In this document: positions 45,881-59,948 of the stretch, one piece after another
How the letters are laid out: each line of letters begins with the position of its first letter
Position numbering within the stretch: the stretch's first letter is position 1
Assembly (NCBI GenBank): GCA_029465975.1
Contig: CM055728.1
Span: 20,579,133-20,643,132 of the forward strand
Reading direction: 5' to 3'
Length of the DNA stretch: 64,000 bases
DNA from: Dallia pectoralis
Lineage: Eukaryota > Chordata > Actinopteri > Esociformes > Umbridae
Notes under the pieces: model-generated
What the model was told of the DNA's origin: nothing
Seen by the model: only the letters and a program-made list of their open reading frames with translations
Databases searched by the model: none
Program-made: the position numbers and the translations under genes

Positions 45881-48800
45881 GCTTATCCAGGTAATAAATG
45901 AACCTGCCTGTTTTAGTATAAATTACATTTTCAATTGGGTGCCGTTGAGGTAATTGACATCCATTTACTGGTCCAGTTTTACCTCTGAGAAACCTGTCCT
46001 TGTTAGTTATCATGGTTCAGTTTAGTTTTGCCAAGAATCTTTGTCTGTTTCCGTTTCCTTTAAATGTAATGTTTGCATCTTTTAACTAGTTCACAACACT
46101 GTTTGAATGTTAATGACCATTTGTGCCCACATCTTAACAATTCTTATACAGACCTTATGGATAGTGTGTTAATATCTTCAATGTTTAATTTATTTGATGG
46201 GGTGTAATTAATACAATGTGTGTGTGGTACAGAACTAACTGAGATGGTAAGTTTCGGATCGAGGTATGACAGCAATGTAATTTTGAAGTCGCTGGCCCCG
46301 CTCAAATTATGCAAATACTTCATATACATTTTAAATGGACAAAAAGTCTTAATTTGTGTTATTGTTATTAATTCTGCTCTATGTTTACTCATGCTTATCC
46401 ATTATGTATTCTCATGTTTAATGCTTTTTGCTGACCTGGGGATAGAGTACTATTACGAGCCTTTACACAAGCTAATTTCAAGGCACCTTTTTATTTTATG
46501 ATTTTTACTGTTCTGTCTTTGCTTTCAGTTTGTTTATCTTGAAATGGCTGCTGAACTTTGATATTCTGGAATATTGAGATGTTTATTTGATCATGAACCT
46601 TGTCACTACTCAATTCTGCAGGAGTCGTCAAGTGCCTTGTTTTAATGATAAAAAGGGAGTCTGGTGTTTGGTAGAAATTGTGTATAATTGAGGATTTTTT
46701 TAATGAAAATGTTCAATGTGCATTTTTTAACAACAGGAACTTGTTTATTGTTATTTTGTTTGGGGACTATAATGCTACTTTTGACAATTCAGACAATACG
46801 TTAAGGGCACTTTGGGACTAACTCTATAGTCAATGTCATGGTTTTCAGTTCTTGGCTTTATAATGATGTTACAAAATTACATTTTTGGCACATTTAATGG
46901 GGAAAGTGATTAATTGTACGAAGCCGATATGTGATATTAAAGCATGTTTCTCTTGTTATAAGTTTATTAAAAAATTAGTGAATGATAAACAATTCTAGTA
47001 AAACAAACGGGGCTCTGACTAGTGAAGTTTGAATTGAAGTTTTGTCTGGTAAAGCTTTGGTTTAACTAATAAACAGACCATGTCCCATGTATTCCTACAT
47101 TTTTGCAGCGTGCCATAATAAAAATTTCTGCCCTTTTGGCTCTTACCTTTAATGTTGGGTTGAATAATTGCAAATATATTTAGAAAAGATATTTAATTTA
47201 ATCTTAATCAGAAATTGGATGTGTTGGACGATGCTTTCAACATTTACAAATGACTCAAAACTCGCCGACCTACAAATGTACGTGTATTATTGACAGTAAC
47301 TGCTGTATTATTTAGAGCTCAGTCTGTCACAAAACTATGAAACATTTGTGTTTTTAAAGCCATTGAACAACCCTCATGTTTTCAAGTGTGTATACTATGA
47401 TGATACTTTTTTGGCTGATTTCACTGTAATGTAGTTACAGGTAAGTTTATTTCACTCTTACATTTAGCAGCCTTTAGCACACCTGGGTTTTGAGATTCTG
47501 TAGGTGTATTATGTTATGTGCTTCCATCATCACTAGGTGGCAGCCTTGGTCTGCATAACATGACATCACTTTCATTACACATCTCTGGGCCGCTTTAGCA
47601 TTCTTTCTGTGTGAATATGAAAAGTCATGTTTAAAATAATTTCTAGTATTGACAATGACTTGACTACTGTTCTACAGAACACAATATTAAAGATTGCTGC
47701 TATTCTAACAGTAATTATATGTGAAATGGTGTGTGAAGCATTTTTAGAGAATACACCTAGCAGCAGCTTCTGAGCAGTTGGCTGTAAAGCCCTCATCTAC
47801 TATTTCACTTTAGCTCTTTCAGTATACGGTTCTGCAAATAATTCGTTTTAAGACCACAACACTTCACTTTAGCCACAAGCCAAATTTGGATGAGATTTCT
47901 TCATGGAAAATTTTACAGAACTTCTGGAAATTTGCAGGACATTGGTTCATCCATTCCATTTCTGCTCCATTTTGTCCAAATGTGTCAGGGCCAGGTTTTT
48001 GCACTGATACATGTCTCACCAACAAACTTGCTTTTTCTACCAAAGAATCAACCTGAATAAACATTGATAATTCTGTTTGTGTTTACCTTTGTTTGCTGAG
48101 GAAAGAATGTTGACATAAAGCAAACAATTTAACTGCAGTTGATCACACCATCAAATCTGCAGTGTCCTAAATATTATTAATAATCTAAAGGTAAACATTT
48201 ACAAGGATTAGTTGTATTATAACTGCATGGGGTTTTGTTACCATTCAGGCCTAGTAATTAGCCTCTTCTTGTTGGCGTCTTGATCCATTTGCAACCAAGT
48301 ATCTCAACACACCATTTGCGAGTGCCATCTACTTTCCTCCTGTGCACGCTTCTCTAACATTTGAAGAGTTGGAGTTATAAGCCATTATCACCCATCCCAG
48401 AGGGATTCTCAGGAGTGCAATTCTGATGCTGTACAGCTGTGTTAATTATTTTCCTTAAGCCTGTATTCCACCAGTTAACAGTAACCTTCATCCAGCTATC
48501 TGAGCATTCCTAGCATGTCATTCTGGTGTTTTTTGTGAAATGTTAATACTTGTATTTAGTAGATGTACTCATTGAGCAAGCAGAGTTGTAGCATATGTAC
48601 TCCGACTCCATTCACTTTTTTCTTATAACAAACATACTGCTAGAAAGGATTTAGATGTACAATAGACATCCATTAATACCGATTTATTCTTCCCACGATG
48701 TGCATCAACTAACACAACTGCACAACTCAACCTCAATACATAACAACCAGGTTAACTCCTAATACTATATCCCAATACATTGAATATGACGGTACGTACC

Positions 48801-49131
48801 GTATTTGAAATTCACCCTTTAACATTACATTTACAAATAAAAAACATGAAGTACAGAAAGAATCACAATCACCTTTATTTGCTAAGTACATTCATGAATT
48901 CTCAAAATTTGATTTGATGTTGACAGTCATGAAAATAGAAAACATATAGAGACTGAATACATAAAACCTACATGAGGTTAACATACATTTATATTCAATG
49001 GGTGATATTATATGATATAAGTTCTAAATGTATACTTACAGACAATACATTAAAATATTTCCTGTTCCAGTATTTCTACTGCCTCCAGATTTAAGGAGAT
49101 GTATAACTGTTGGATGTTATGTATATACTGT
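45881..49131. other. Intergenic DNA downstream of E2F1, no gene recognised
   Basis: AT-rich, with AATAAA motifs near 47,068 and 47,117 that could end a long E2F1 3' UTR. No conserved exon, RNA gene or clear element. Confidence 0.4.
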
Positions 49132-49307
49132 ATATACAGTGGATATAAAAGGTCTACACACCCCTGTTAAAATGCCAGGTTTTTGTGATGAGAGAAAGAT
49201 AAATTATGTCTCAATGTGACCTATAAAGTGAAAAATTCAATTAAAAACAAACTACCTAGTAACCTGGTTATTGGGGTGTGTTGACTTTTAATATACACTG
49301 TATATAT
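49132..49307. mobile_element. 176-bp MITE with 33-bp inverted repeats
   Basis: Left end TATATACAGTGGATATAAAA plus GGTCTACACACCC; the right end, in reverse complement, is TATATACAGTGTATATTAAA plus AGTCAACACACCC, so about 29 of 33 positions pair. The interior is shared with the degenerate copy at 543-740. TA-rich flanks make the exact target duplication unreadable. Confidence 0.8.
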
Positions 49308-52300
49308 GTAGATATACACATATATATATATATATATACATAAAATCTAACAGTTTGGTGTAGTCTGGTTGGAGTTTGATAACTGGATTCTGAAATGTTG
49401 TCGTATTTAATGTTCTATTGTATTCAAGGGAATTAAAAGACACAGGACACATCTTTTAAAATCAATTCAATCCTCTTTTTACCTGACTGCTTGCAAAACT
49501 AGGAAGTCGTAGTGAGGAGTAGTGTGGAAGCAATTTGCACTGCCCTTTGTGTAAATGAACGCCATGCAGTCAATATGCTGTGACCAAGCCATGAACCTGG
49601 ATGGCAGTGCTCCACTTGGGAGAACCAGGGCACATATCTGATTGCTTCTTTCTCTTCTTGCAATATTAAGGATTTCAATTATATTTTAAAGCAGTTAAAT
49701 ACCACGAAAGCGTGCCACTTGTCACGTCTTTCCTATTTCAAAAAGAGATGTCCATATTGCAATTATGCACCTGTTTGAGTGATCATTTCAGCTATTGAAT
49801 GAGGGCTAATGGTTCCCACCCCGTCCATGAAAGATGTGGGGGAAATACACTTGGATGACTGTGATAATGAATCTATCGTAATGACCCCATCCATTGCCAC
49901 GTGTTAATGGGTTTGTCCCTGAGGTCACGGCTTCAATAGCTCGTTAATATCATCAGGGCATTGTGCCATCGGTGTCACACGTTGACCAAACAGTCCATTT
50001 ATTTCGCTGTGCATTAGCACCACTGCCTGTGCTTTGTTTCCATCACGTGCCATTGATCTCGGTGGGTCTCATTAGGATCTCTGCATGCTTGAAACATTGA
50101 GCGAGGCTAATTCTAATGCCGCTTGCTGGTCTGCTGACCCTGTATTGTTTCATTAGCCAAGCGAGTGTCAGCTTTGGTCATTGCAATTACCCGCAGACAA
50201 GGGATTCCACTCTTGGCCGGGCTGGGTAATAGGAGTGGAATTGCTGATGGCTGTTCAAATAGGTGCAGATAGATTGAGGCGTAGCCACGCCTAGCAAAGA
50301 CCACTCTTCTTCTTGTTTCTTGTGCTTGTTCTGCTAAATCACCCAAAGCACTTAACATAGTACAGGAGAAATCTATTTTCATCCGCCACCAATGTGCATC
50401 AACTATCACCTGCCAGAGCTCTTACCAAACAGTTCTGAGGTGAGAAGTGAATGTGGGGGTGCCATACACAGGAAAATGCCTTCTTCCCTGTCCTGGGGGA
50501 ATTCGAATTGCACCGAAAAGGAATTGATTGGAACTTAGAAGGTTTTTGATGTACTCCCGCATTATTGTGAATTAAGGGCGTAATATTACGGCCTATATTA
50601 GAAAAGGTTGATATTTCTGCAATGACAAGAAAATTGTTTGCATGTTAACAGTCAGTATTTGTTTTCAACTTTTATTTACCTGTGCCCAGCCTACCTCGCC
50701 ATGCCCCAAATCACAACATATTCTCATGTCAAAAGTAATATTTCTCTGTGGAAGCACAGGTCATGGTATATGTAATGCCACACTGTCATGTGTACAGCTG
50801 TAGCATAACAGCTCCTGCAAAAAGGCTGTTTCCTGTATTACAGAAATAATAATAATATAAAGAATAACATACAGTAAAGTATGTACAGCACTCACAGTTC
50901 ACTATAACAACCTTCATCAATTATCAACATTTGATATGCCTGTCCTACCTAACTCAGAATAAGCCAGCGGAATCTCCAGGACTAGCTAGTAATCTGAGCG
51001 TGTTTGATTACAGTTGTATCTCGATTACAGTTTTCAAGTGGCCACCAATAAGTCATGACCGTAACACCATCCACAATCTATATAATGAGGACTGGATATA
51101 GAAGTTGGGCAAATGTATCACGCAAACGTTGGTTGGTTGCTGGTGAAGAGTGACACGTTAGAGACGTGCAGGAATAATACATGTAAAATAAGACAAATTC
51201 TTTCTGCAATTTGTAAATGCCAGTTAGAAAGTTTGGAGCCCATGAGATTCTTTTCGATTTATTTTAATGCAGAATTATGCTTTTCCAGAAAAAAGCCCTT
51301 CTTATTGTGGCATTTTAAAACAATATTTTTAGTTTTTAGTAGCAAACTTTTATATGGAGAGTTGAAAATTAGCAAAAAATTATTTCATTATTTGCAATTT
51401 GTTTTCATGGCAACTATCAAACATATTTATATACTGGCAGTAGCATTTATCACTGCCAGCCAGCATGTATACAGTTGTTTACCAAAATAGCTGTTTCACT
51501 TCCTTAACACTGACATGTGTGTTTAATGCAGTTGCAAGAATAAAGGCATTAAAGGCAATAAGGCGATATTAATCTGGGTGATTTGCTTGCCCCTCCATAG
51601 GCTCCTGGGTAATTCGAAAATATGTAAAGCAATTGTGTGAGAAAAAAATCTGTATCTTAATGTAATTATATTAACTCTACCCAACAAGGAAATTGGGTGG
51701 TCTCCCAAAAATGTAATGTTTGTTTTAGGTATTGTCCACCATTAGGAGAAAAGTTTTTAGAAATTAATTTTCCTAGACTTCCTCAACATAATAACCCAGG
51801 CTGTTTAATGCTGATATAAGTGTAATCAAGTGTACAACAGTAGAATACAGAGGAGCTTTATAAACGGTGTCTGAACAAATATAGCAGCATGGCAGGCGGT
51901 TCAATTAATTCCCTGGCTTTCCCATTTTAATATAGAGAGATTATGAATCGCAAAGTTACTTTACAGGTGAGCCAAATAGAGCCTAATGGGGTTGTATATT
52001 TGTCTTCTCCCGCAGGGGTTATGAAATCCATTTACACAGCGACAGCTCATTTGAAAATCTAGTGATTAACAGGCAATGTGCCAAGAATATACATCTCTTT
52101 TATAGGTACATTTATATCAATGTCTGGAGGCAAACATCACCAAACATGGTATTGTTTATTGGACATTATGATAGAGTTAACAAACATCTTTTTATATGAG
52201 CTTTTACTGTAGACTATTTTCAGAATTAATAATTGCTGTAATGCTCCATGCAAATAGATAGAAGGGAGGTGTTACTGTAGATGTGAATTCACCATTTACA

Positions 52301-52670
52301 ATGAATAAAGATTACTTTGTGAATTTCGGCTGAGCTTAACTACAATAAAAAATGAATGAGAAGTAAGAAAAAATTACAATAAAAAGTGATTTTGTGAATA
52401 AAGACTATTGCAAATGTCTGATTTCATCCATTAAGCTCCAATTGGCACATCAATTTTTTCTACAGAAAATGAGTCATGAATCTTAAACAATAATAAGCTG
52501 CAGATAATATTCTTTTGAGGGAAATAAGAGTAAAAGCATTTCTTCTCACTGGTTTTGTCAAACTCCAACCTCATCAGTGTAACATGTTTATTTTGAACAC
52601 ACAATAATTTCATGCTGAATGCCCTGATACTAAACAGAAGAAAAAATATAAAGGTAAATAAGCTATTAGC
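49308..52670. other. Gene-free stretch, nothing recognised
   Basis: A short (TA)n lies at 49,319-49,338. Elsewhere no exon-like frame or recognisable repeat. Confidence 0.4.
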
Positions 52671-52674
52671 AAGA

Positions 52675-53515
52675 AGAATGAAAGTGCCACACACAAATGA
52701 GAATGAAAGTGCCCCACACACAAAGAACAATGAAAGTGCCCCACACACAAAGGAGAATGAAAGTGCCCCACACACACTAAGGTGAATGAAAGTGCCTCAC
52801 ACAAAGGAGAATGAAAGTGCCACACACAAAGGAGAATGAAAGTGCCTCACACAAAGGAGAATGAAAATGCCCCACACAAAAGAGAATAAAATTCCACACA
52901 CAAAGACGAATGAAAGTGCCACACACAAAGGAGAATGAAAGTACCTCACACAAAGACGAAAAAAGTGCCCCACACAAAAGAGAATGAAAGTGCCACAAAC
53001 AAACGAGAATAAAAGTGCCACACACAAAGGAGAATGAAAGTGCCACACTCAAAGTAGAATGAAAGTGCCACACACAAAGTAGAATGAAAGTGCCACACAC
53101 AAAGTAGAATGAAAGTGCCACACACAAAGGAGAATGAAAGTACCTCACACAAAGAAGAAAAAAGTGCCCCACACAAAAGAGAATGAAAGTGCCACACACA
53201 AAGAAGAATGAAAGTGCCTCACACAAAGTAGAATAAAAGTGCCACACAAAAAGTAGAATGAAAGTGCCACACACGAAGGACAATGAAAGTGCCACACACA
53301 AAGAAGAATGAAAGTGCCTCACACAAAGTAGAATGAAAGTGCCACACACAAAGAAGAATGAAAGTGCCTCACACAAAGTAGAATGAAAGTGCCACACACA
53401 AAGTAGAATGAAAGTGCCACACACAAATGAGAATGAAAGTGCCACAAACAATGAAAGTGCCACACACACAAAAGAGAATGAATGTGCCATAAACAAAGGA
53501 CAATGAAAATACTAC
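52675..53515. repeat. 24-26 bp minisatellite, about 33 copies
   Basis: Consensus GAATGAAAGTGCCACACACA plus AAGGA, variable by one or two bases and by a few indels. On the minus strand it keeps several open frames (cysteine-, histidine- and phenylalanine-rich, up to 239 codons) that change frame at indels and have no exon context. Sub-blocks such as ATGAAAGTACCTCACACAAA with AAAAAAGTGCC recur at about 52,930 and 53,135, showing higher-order duplication. Confidence 0.95.
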
Positions 53516-54311
53516 ACACAACGGAAAACAAAACAGGATATTTCAGATGTTATGTAACTGTTGTGACTTTTGTGTCATATTCAAATTCCACTGTGTTCTC
53601 CGGCTTGTTGCTTCCTCCAAACTCTTAATAACTTATTTACACTAAGACTGGAGTTTTTCTTCATTACAGTTAGCTGTCTGGAGGCTAGATAAATGATTAT
53701 ATGTTTATTCCCCACTCTCACTGTTGCCGGTTCCAATTTTGCTTCAGATTTTCCACCATGATTAGTTGGTTTTGCTGCCTGTGTCCTACTACACATCAAA
53801 CAAACGCCATGTATTACCTATGAGGTTATTGTAATTATACTGTATACTCTATACTACTTCAAATGGTTTGTCATGACTCATGGGACATATTACATTAGTA
53901 TAACTTTATAGTGTAAATGTCCAATAAAATTCACATCTGTAGTTCAACATCTTGAGTAATGCAAACACATTCTATACTTCCATTATTTTATATAGAATTT
54001 TGAATCCCTTCTATAAATGCAATTAAAATAGTATAAAATGAATTTCACTCCTCCAGTGTCTCATGTCACACACGATTGTAATTTTAAAGACCTCTTTGCA
54101 AGCAATTGTTTTTGTTTATTGTTTTTGTTTATTACGTATAATGTGGCCTTTACTAATTTTTCATTGGTTTCTTGTAACACCTCAGTCATTTGGTTACTGT
54201 CGCTATGGCTGTAGGTTTTTTATCAATGCTTTCTGCCATCTTTATATATTTTAGTATCACATTTGGCAAATCAGCCTAAATAAGCACTGTCACCCATTTA
54301 AAGGTGGCGTG
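53516..54311. other. Gene-free stretch, nothing recognised
   Basis: No supported feature. Confidence 0.4.
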
Positions 54312-54957
54312 AAATTCTATGACACGGTCCAGCAGTTTCTTCCCAGCTGCTGTTACACTGCTGAACTCTAAACCTGATGCTAGCTTTACCTCTTCGACTA
54401 CCTCTTACTTTGCACACTGCAATATATTCATTTTATTTGCCATTTGCACAATGCATACTGTTTGTACTTTCCATTTGCCACTTGCCATTTGCACAATATT
54501 ATACTGTTTGTTCTCTCTATTTGCAATTTGCCATTTGCACAATGTATAGTTTTTGTTCCCTCTATTTGCCATTTTCCATTTGCGCAACGCATACTGTTGG
54601 TACTCTCCATTTGCCACTTGCCATTTGAACAATGCATACTGTTAGTACTCTCCATTTGCCACTTGCTATTTGCACAATGCATTCTGTTGGTACTCACCAT
54701 TTGCCATTTGTGCAAATGTATTCTGTTTGTACTGCCCTCTGCACAATTGCACATCTCCCTATCCATGTAATTTGCAAGTCTACCTATCTATTTAAATTGC
54801 ACATCTATACATTGTCCTTTGTTTCATTTTGTATTTTTTCATTTTCATATTTGTTCATAATATTTTTGCACTGCACTTTTTGCACTTCTGGTTGGACGCA
54901 AACTGCATTTCATTGTAATGTACTTGTACTGTTCAATGACAATAAAGTTGAATCCTA
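54312..54957 (+). mobile_element. LINE 3' end with an internal tandem repeat
   Basis: Begins with the last codons of a LINE ORF2 (SSSFFPAAVTLLNSKPDA, the conserved FFP-A-LLN motif) and ends with a LINE 3' terminus GCACTTCTGGTTGGACGCAA, then CTGCATTTCATTGTAATGTA and AATAAAGTTGAATCCT. Between them lies a tandem array (see next entry). 5'-truncated and dead. Confidence 0.7.
54423..54735. repeat. About 45-bp minisatellite within LINE 3' UTR
   Basis: About seven copies of ATTTGCCACTTGCCATTTGC plus ACAATGCATACTGTTNGTACTCTCC, with single-base and length variants. Located between the LINE coding end and its 3' terminus, so it probably expanded from the LINE's own 3' UTR. Confidence 0.85.
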
Positions 54958-56062
54958 TCTAACATGTTAAAGAGAAATGTACAATATGCATCAAATTATT
55001 GTAATTATTATTCTGAAGAACCAAACAGAATTACTCATGAAGCTAAGCATATCTGTCAATTAGGTGAGACTATTTTTGAATAAGTAACTGTAGATGGATG
55101 GCTTGTTGGCATTTACCCAGCATTCTGAACGTCTTGGTCACATGCTGATGTCATCAATCATACTTAACTATGTCATAGAATATAATGTAATTGTTTGCCA
55201 CCTCAACATGTTGCAGAAATGAATCCATAGGTACACCGCTGGTTGGGAACATATAAAGATGGATAGTGTGTCTCTGTGCTTGTGTGTGGGTGTGTGCAGC
55301 TGTTTAGTTTTATGTAAACTCAACATTTTGTTAAAATGTTACCATGCTATGTCTGTCATCCACCTGTCCTTCATGTACATTTTACCATTGTTTTTAGCAA
55401 GCAGTCAGCTAAAAGTGACTTTGTGTGTGTTTGTGTGTGTGACACTGTACTGTCTGCATGTGTTTCCATCCAAGTGTGTTCATATGAGCATATCGTGCGT
55501 TCACAATGATCTTATGAAATTATTATCTGGATGAGTTACACTGATTGAGTGAATATGTGTGAAATGACAATTCTGCGTCATATAAATGAAAGCAGAATCA
55601 AGATTGAGTTCAATAACTCACTCTGTATTTAAGGCAATTGTTTCTTGGTGAAATGTTTTTTAGTTATTTAGCATTCTAGTGAATCTATTGACCCTGGTGA
55701 TTAATGATCACACTCTCTGGCGATAGATGGCCTTATCAGAAAGAGCTAAATGAATTAGCTGCAATTAACCATTAAATGATCATGCATTAAGCTAATAGTC
55801 ATTTCTAAACACTAGCCCCTGCAAACTGTTTGCTACAAAAATCAATATATTCTCACAGGTGATTTAAACAAAGCTTCAGAAGAACTAAGATATGGATTCA
55901 TTTTGCTGGTTGAGGTCTGTGTCAACATTCTGGCAGGTGCACAACTCTCAAGACAAGGCCAATGAGCTGCTTCAGGCTAAAAGAAGCTGATATTATCCTT
56001 GTTCCATAGCAACGGACGGAAGAATGTAGCTCAAAGATGTTGTGTGTGAGAGCCCACAGACA

Positions 56063-56209
<147 letters not shown>

Positions 56210-56221
56210 TGTACTGGAATA

Positions 56222-57299
56222 CAGTTTTTTTTATTTATTCGCTTTGGTACTATTTTCACAACTAAGGTGTACATTTTCAAAACTCTTAGTACAAAGATCC
56301 AAACTGATCACACTTGTAACGCAGCTAGTCATGCTTTCAGTCCACATAATCATTGTTTCAAACACAAGATTATTGTAATATGTAACGGGAACATTTGTTT
56401 TAATCACCGAAACACAACAGTATGATCTTCTTTCAGTTTAGTACTTTTAACATTCAGTTCATCCAACAGCAAACAATGCAAGATACATGTTTCAAATGGG
56501 CCTTAGAAGTGCTGAAATTAATATGCTACAGTACTATACTGTAAAAGAAAGATCACACAGTTTCACATTAGGCGAGACACACTACACATTACATTACTTA
56601 CATTTACATATCTATATCTATAATTTCCAAAATATCCATCCTATGTGTAATCAAGTACATGTAAAGGATCAATGAAGACATCCTCTACAATCATTTGGGC
56701 AAATTAGTTTTTACGTATTTTTCAGATATAATTGTGACATTTCTATTACGTATGTAACTAAATGAGAACAAAACATAACGTTTACAGTAGTGCACACATT
56801 ACATTGCATGTAATTTGGATCAAGCCTGTCTTGAGCATTTGGCCATAGATTATCATCCACATCTCATTTCAGTGAAATCAATTAGCAATAACGAGTGATC
56901 ATCATGTGTGGTTAATTTATACGTTTGTACAAAAACACATTTTATTTCTGTAATTCTCAAAATCGATACTGTTTATTGCTGAAACTAAAATATATAGGTT
57001 TACCAAACGGTTCAGTGATTAAACATTAAGATCAGTTGGATTAAGTGTTGGTTAAATGTATTTACGCAAATGAGATGAGAAGCATTTCAAAAGTATTGTG
57101 AGCATTTCATTGTGAAAGACAATGACTTCATATGAAAGGTATTTCTTTGATTTTGTGCATTGTACTTAGTCAATTGAAAATGTGATTACGTGTTTGAAAA
57201 AACAGACTTTTTGATGATCTGCTTTGAGTTTTGTACTAACAGTTGTGAGGTTTTACCACATACTTGTGAAAATAGTACCAAAGCGAATAAAAAAAACTG
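56222..57299. mobile_element. 1.08-kb mariner-like inverted-repeat element
   Basis: Left end CAGTTTTTTTTATTTATTCG followed by CTTTGGTACTATTTTCACAA; right end, in reverse complement, CAGTTTTTTTTATTCGCTTT followed by GGTACTATTTTCACAAG. Both ends abut TA (56,220-56,221 and 57,300-57,301), as for Tc1/mariner insertions. Similarity of the arms decays inward over about 100 bp. No transposase frame; either a MITE or a badly decayed mariner. Confidence 0.75.
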
Positions 57300-57550
57300 T
57301 AATATGCTACAATGAAAAAAATTGTCATATCTATTCACTTTTGAAAGGAACTTAACATGCCTAGAAGCCTTTACCCTTCTTTGTCGTGCATTTGCAATTT
57401 GTACTAATGTAAAGTTATTGTAATGTTATTTATTTTGTCATTTTAAAATCAGAAAAAATGAACTCAGTGCTTCTCGAAAAAAAAAAAGTTTTACCTTCAC
57501 TAATTATGTAAATTAAAAATGTGTTGATAAACAGATACAAAGAGCTCCGG

Positions 57551-57822
57551 CATGTTCCTCAGACCTGCATCAAACAAACTATTTTCAAGTGATTTCAGTG
57601 ATCATGCATGTACAGCATGTATTGAAATGTATATGTTATTCTCAAAATCCAATCATCCGTTGATATAAAACATTTATCTGGGCATGTTCCTCAGACCTGC
57701 ATCAAACAAACAGTTTCCAAGTGATTTCAGTGATTATGCATGTACAGCATTTATTGAAATGTGTATGTCATTCTCAAAATAGCACAAAATCGAATTAACC
57801 GTTGATATAAAACATTTATCTG
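57551..57822. repeat. Tandem duplication of about 135 bp
   Basis: GGCATGTTCCTCAGACCTGC and the following sequence through GATATAAAACATTTATCTG occur twice in a row (about 57,549-57,680 and 57,680-57,822), about 90% alike by eye. Function unknown. Confidence 0.85.
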
Positions 57823-58514
57823 TGATGGACAAACAACTTTCACAGCCATTTCTCAATTGTTACTTTGTGAAACCTGCTGTTAAATTCTTACACTTTTTAT
57901 ATTTGTCCATTTCTCATACTTTTTTGGGGGGGACTTTTCAATTCTGCTGTATGCTCCTAGCAGTAAAAATAAATTGTATTAAGGATTGGGAGTGTTCAGC
58001 ATGTTTCTCATATATATTTAAAAAATGACTGGCCTACTTTGAGTCCTATCAATAAAGTAAAGGACAAAAATGTTATGTTTGATAGGAAACGATACATTTG
58101 AGCTTTGTTCTGATGGTGTGCCTAACTCATCAAAATGAATGTTTCTTTCAGGCAAAGGTCATTGCTTTTATTTTTATACACCGTTAGAAGTAAAGGAGCC
58201 CGAAAGAACCTCTCCATTTTAATTACTTTTTTTTATTGAGAAATCCCTTGAAAATTGTTCTTTAAGGAGCCACTCAATAAAGGTTGAGAACTGGAACCTT
58301 TGTATAATAGGAGGAGGTAAAGTATGACGTATGTTTATAGTAGCTCGCTGTTTAATATATGATTGGATAAGTGGCTATAGGGAGGTGTGCCTTTCATAGA
58401 TTTACATTTTTAGCCCTCTGTTAAATGCCATTTCAGTTTAGTTTATCTTGTGAAAAATGTCTGAGTACTTATGACTCTATATGTATACATATATCGATAA
58501 TTATTTATATATAA

Positions 58515-58700
58515 ATACACTGCTTTGTAAAACTATTCAGATCCCTGACCCATTATCTCATGTTTAAGACATTTTGATTATTATGTATGGTTAATAACTG
58601 ATTACTTTGAAAATGGGATGCTGATAAATGTAATGCCATGATAAATGTAAGCAATGAGGAAGTTATATAGTCAACTGGCAACATATATCACAAGCCCCCG
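58515..58700. mobile_element. Terminal fragment of a Tc1-like element
   Basis: ATACACTGCTTTGTAAAACT followed by ATTCAGATCCCTGACC resembles the left end of a common fish Tc1-type element. Only about 150-190 bp, no coding. Confidence 0.45.
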
Positions 58701-58762
58701 AGATGCCTTATTTAACTTACAAACTGGTTTACAATGAAGTATAATCAGTAAAACACTATGTG

Positions 58763-59170
58763 TGTCACGACTGGCTCCCAGGCAGGTAGCACAGGTAGCA
58801 GGTAACGGACACAGGCGCAGAGAATTCTATTAATAATGTCTTTATTTCAAGACTCGGGCCGAACACTTCGGGTCTCGCACAAAAGAAGCACACAGAAGAC
58901 CGTTTCGGTCACCGGATCAAACACTGGAGAAATACCGAAACGTACCCCATCGGTACGTACAGTCAAGCATGACATATATAATGTTCCCACAAAGCAGACA
59001 GAGAAACCCCAGACTTAAATACATGCCTAATTGGCAAACCAGGCACAGGTGAGGACAGAGCACAGCTGCTGTCACTGTCCTTGATTGTCTCTCTCCTTGC
59101 CGACAAGGGGGAAGTGCCAATACGGGCCATAGAGGAAGGTAGAGGGAGGGATAGACCTCAGGTCCTCACA
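58763..59170 (-). repeat. LTR, downstream (3') copy
   Basis: 408 bp, 3' LTR in the minus-strand sense of the element; preceded on that strand by the polypurine tract. Sequence appears identical to the copy at 62,966-63,373, which implies a recent insertion or gene conversion. Confidence 0.9.
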
Positions 59171-59948
59171 GTACCCCCCCCTCTATGCGCTGCACCTGCA
59201 GCGCCAAACATCCCACGGGCAGGGCAGAGAGAACCGGTCTCGGGCAGGGCAGAGAGAACTGGTCGGGCAGAAACAGGTCTGGAGGTCGACCCGGCAGAGA
59301 CGGGTCGGGAGTTCGCCCCGGCGGATGTAGGTCGGGAGGTCGCCCCGGCAGATGCAGGTCGGGAGGTCGCCCCGGCGGATGCAGGTCGCCCCGGCGGATG
59401 CAGGTCGGGAGGTCGCCCCGGCGGATGCAGGTCGGGAGGTCGCCCTGGCGGATGCAGGTCGGGAGGTCGCCCCGGCGGATGCAGGTCAGGAGGTCGACCC
59501 GGCGGAAACCTGGGCACAGTCTTAGACCTGGGCACAGTCTTACGCCTGGGCAGAGTCTTAGGCTGGAAACCAGGCTCAGGCAGGATCATGGGCTCGGGCA
59601 GGGTCACGGGCTCAGGGACTGGGGCAGACTCGGGGACTGGGACAGACACAGGCATGACAGTGGAACCGGGCATAGAGGCACGAACGAGAACGGGCACAGA
59701 GCCACGGACGGGAACAGAAGGAGAGACACGGACGGGAGCAGGACCAGAGACAAGGACGGGACCGGGATGAGAGACAAGGACGGGACCGGGATGAGAGACA
59801 AGGACGGGACCGGGAACGAAGACAAGGACGGGGACGGGTGAAGGGCCGAATGCGGGGGCGGAGCTAAAGGCGGAGGTCGAGCAAGGGACGGAGGTAGGAG
59901 CATGGACGGGCGAAACGACGGGTACAAGGACGGGATCAAAGAGGGGGA
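59171..59948 (-). repeat. GC-rich repeat tract between the ORF stop and 3' LTR
   Basis: Contains about six units of GGAGGTCGCCCCGGCGGATG plus CAGGTCG (59,325-59,500), irregular CGGGCACAG/GGCTCAGG-type repeats, and three units of GGGACCGGGATGAGAGACAA plus GGAC (59,756-59,830). It is thus also minisatellite-like, and forms the 3' non-coding part of the element before the polypurine tract. Long frames on the plus strand here are repeat-driven. Confidence 0.7.

Noticed and set aside
52777..53496. 239-codon minus-strand frame rich in Cys, His and Phe
   Set aside because: Translation of the 25-bp minisatellite; the frame is kept only in part and shifts at indels.
58836..59120. Small frames repeated at 58.8-59.1 and 63.0-63.3 kb
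   Set aside because: They are two copies only because they lie in the LTRs; no start context, homology or codon signal.
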